Source of the DNA: Cryptomeria japonica
Taxonomy: Eukaryota; Streptophyta; Pinopsida; Cupressales; Cupressaceae
Direction of reading: 5' to 3'
Length of the DNA stretch: 64,000 nt
NCBI RefSeq assembly: GCF_030272615.1
Contig: NC_081409.1
Span: 910,987,330 to 911,051,329, forward strand
Both the position numbers and the translations under genes were made by a program. Positions 62,265 to 64,000 of this stretch are shown one piece after another. Each line of letters begins with the position of its first letter. Positions within the stretch are counted from its first letter, which is position 1. The notes below the pieces were generated by a model. It did no database searches. It had not been told where the DNA came from and saw nothing but the letters and a program-made list of their open reading frames with translations.

Positions 62265-62440
62265 GTATACACATAAAAATGACTATGAGCAATTAAATAA
62301 ATATTTTATATTTATTTAGTAATTATTCTTCTATTAAATAGTTAATTTGAAAAGATTATATAATTTATTTCATTTCCTTCTATTAATTAATTTAATTGAA
62401 ACATTTAATTAATTAATTAATTATATCCTTTTCTTCTAAT
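62265..62440 (+). repeat. Truncated 3' LTR of element C
   Basis: Starts TGTATACACATAAAAATG after the polypurine tract, follows the LTR of A for about 175 bases, then stops abruptly. The next sequence is the antisense PMD tail. Confidence 0.75.
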
Positions 62441-63895
62441 CACCCTGCCTCCTCCTATCAATGGCAACCCTCTCGGTGATCTCATGCCTACCCTGCCATG
62501 CTCCCTCCCAATCTGTCCACCATCCCTCCCACCCATAGGACGTACTCTCTCAATCCCGCCAGCCGGTCCAAACGGTCCTCCATGGACTCTCAATTGACCT
62601 CCCCTCCGTCCAGGTCTCCTCCCATCACCACCTCCATCCCCACCCTCATCTCCACCTCCCCCAGCCTCATGAGCATCTCTAAGCTCTCGTCTATGTCTAC
62701 GTCTCCTAGAAACTAGATCATCTAAGTCATCATCATCATCTCTTGAGCTAGGAGGAGGATCTACTCAATCAGTAATACAAGGAAATGGATAAGCTAATAT
62801 GTACTGCGCATAATCTGCAGTAACCCCAAGATCAAGAATGGGTAATCTCATATCATAAGCCATTCTCAGAGTAGCAACAAACTCTACACAAGAAATCTCA
62901 AATGACAACGAAGGTCCCCAATCTCGTCTATCTCTGTACCGTCGAGTATATATTGTCACGCCAGTAGGTATAGGCTGAATGATCCCAAACTGTCTCAAAA
63001 TGCGACCAATCAACTGTCCCTCAACAATGTAAGGAGTCCGACCAATGAGATATCTACTTTGCATGATAAATGGTAATGTCTGTGCATCATCCATCCATGG
63101 CTCACACTCAATATATGGTCTCCAAGTAATGCTATCCAATGAATCCAACACCCAACGTCAATACTCCATCTTACCCAGCTTATGCTAAGTAAGGATACCT
63201 GTATAGAAATACACATATGGTTGCCTCTCTCCACTAACTCTGTGATGAATAGGCCAAGTAATAGCAATGTGCTTCCAGCACTAGATCTGCAATAAAGTGC
63301 ATCCTGTAGATAAACTCGCACTCTCATCATACACTACCTGGTGAAGATCATGATATAAATGTGCCAGCATGCAAACACCCCAAGCATATCGAGTATGATG
63401 CTGCATCATACTCAAGAGAATCTCACCCCATCCAACCGAAAAACCTCGTGATCTCCTATTAGGACATATAAATCCTCCAATCAGACCAGCAAGAATAACA
63501 GGAAGAGCCTCATAATACATCCCCATATCTACCCATCGGATCTCTCCTCTACCAATGCTATCATCAGCAAACATGACTCTGCAAGCCTTTGTACCAACAT
63601 GATCCTGAAAACCATACTGCACTAGTTCGCCAGTCACTGGGATATGCATAATCCTGTACACATCCTCAAGAGTCACACTAATCTCACCCGTCGGCAGGTG
63701 GAAAGTGCTATGCTAGCTGTGCCATCTCTTGGCCAACACCATCAATAATCCTCTATTATACGTAATCTCAGGCATATACAACAAATGATATAAACCACAG
63801 GCATCTATACATCTAATCTTAGCCTGTGTCAACTCTAGAACTAAATGACGCACTGCCGATAATTTCTCTCGACACTGGAGAACATCAAGTTTCTC
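62441..63895 (-). pseudogene. PMD gene of copy D, exon 2 (best-preserved copy)
   Basis: Exon 2 begins at 63895 after an AG acceptor (63897-63896), the same AG|GAG as in A and B. One frame runs to the junction near 62441. Motifs: TFHLPTGEISVTLEDVYRIM (from about 63695), GELVQYGF, SRGFSVGWGEILLSMMQHHT (about 63445), RYAWGVCMLAHLYHDLHQVV (about 63390), SITWRPYIECEPWMDDAQT (about 63130), RYLIGRTPYIVEGQLIGRIL (about 63060), YDMRLPILDLGVTADYAQYI (about 62860), then an Arg-rich and Gly-rich tail. Stops in frame include TAG at 63715-63713 and 63283-63281. The pieces 63676-63281 and 63151-62765 are open. Exon 1 lies beyond the window. Confidence 0.85.
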
Positions 63896-64000
63896 CTATT
63901 TTGTCAAGAGAAATCAATCAATCATCAAAACTGAATCATCATCTATCTATCTATCAAATCAAATCGAAGCAATCTATGCTATCTATCTATCAAATCAAAA
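63896..64000 (-). other. Start of the PMD intron in copy D (cut by the window end)
   Basis: Intron sequence upstream of the 63895 acceptor, CTATCTAT-rich at the end of the window. Confidence 0.5.

Larger units (their letters stand above)
17430..62440 (+). mobile_element. Element C: host copy of the nested Tat-like family (interrupted)
   Basis: Element C is recognisable as three pieces: about 17430-21499, 33391-33446 and 59782-62440. Elements A and B lie between them. Joining the pieces gives the same order as the internal region of A: GCGCT array, conserved ORF, pyrimidine-rich stretch, post-pol region, polypurine tract, LTR. For example, 21363-21499 + 33391-33446 + 59782 on matches 26890-27140 of A. 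C has no gag-pol and no antisense PMD gene, and its 5' LTR is lost. Its 3' LTR is cut after about 175 bp. Confidence 0.75.

Noticed and set aside
63896-64000. CTATCTAT microsatellite as a feature of interest
   Set aside because: Short simple repeat common in this AT-rich region.

Overview
The window looks like nuclear DNA of a large-genome seed plant, most likely a gymnosperm (an inference from the dense nest of old, very large LTR retrotransposons and the decayed LINE; no host gene marks the species). I found no intact host gene, rRNA, confident tRNA or CRISPR array. Everything recognisable is a transposable element or a repeat, and most copies are broken by stops and frameshifts.

Layout: 1-3685 is the 3' end of a sense-strand LTR element with an unrecognised protein and a TATA-bearing LTR. 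3686-10690 is mostly unassignable, with a degenerate ~113-bp repeat (6190-7120) and a clear 3 x 211-bp tandem repeat (8064-8680). 10690-12270 is a LINE relic (+). 12489-14400 is a small minus-strand LTR element (E) with tRNA-iMet-type PBS and an odd LTR/PBS arrangement. 15165-17210 is a 5'-truncated Ty1/copia pol (+) with its polypurine tract and 3' LTR start.

From about 17.4 kb to the end lies a nest built from one family of giant Ty3/gypsy, Tat-like elements. Element C (oldest, +) occupies 17.4-21.5 kb, 33391-33446 and 59782-62440. Into C inserted element A (21500-33390, +, TSD TGGGG/TGGTG) and, 56 bp further on, element B (33447-59776, -, TSD AAAAC). Into B inserted a chromovirus (37069-44946, -, TSD GTGGG). 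A solo LTR (20515-21362) also sits in C. A further copy, D, starts at a chimeric junction near 62441 and runs out of the window.

How the parts work together: B carries gag, protease, RT, RNase H, a second (archaeal-type) RNase H and integrase, so it is the formerly autonomous member. A and C lack gag-pol but share B's LTR terminus, polypurine tract and post-pol region, so they look non-autonomous and served in trans. A, B and D carry, antisense to the retrotransposon, a plant-mobile-domain (PMD) gene. In A and B I can read a two-exon structure: a 25-codon first exon, a GTATGT donor, a 0.6-0.75 kb intron and an AG|GAG acceptor in phase 0. Arrays of a degenerate TTTAGCGCWTTTG-like motif occur twice in A and B: in the leader just after the PBS and inside the PMD intron, each time in the direction of its own transcript. 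This paired arrangement is the most unusual thing I see. The chromovirus is also notable: it keeps one 1,533-codon frame with no frameshift, and all seven internal stops are TAG.
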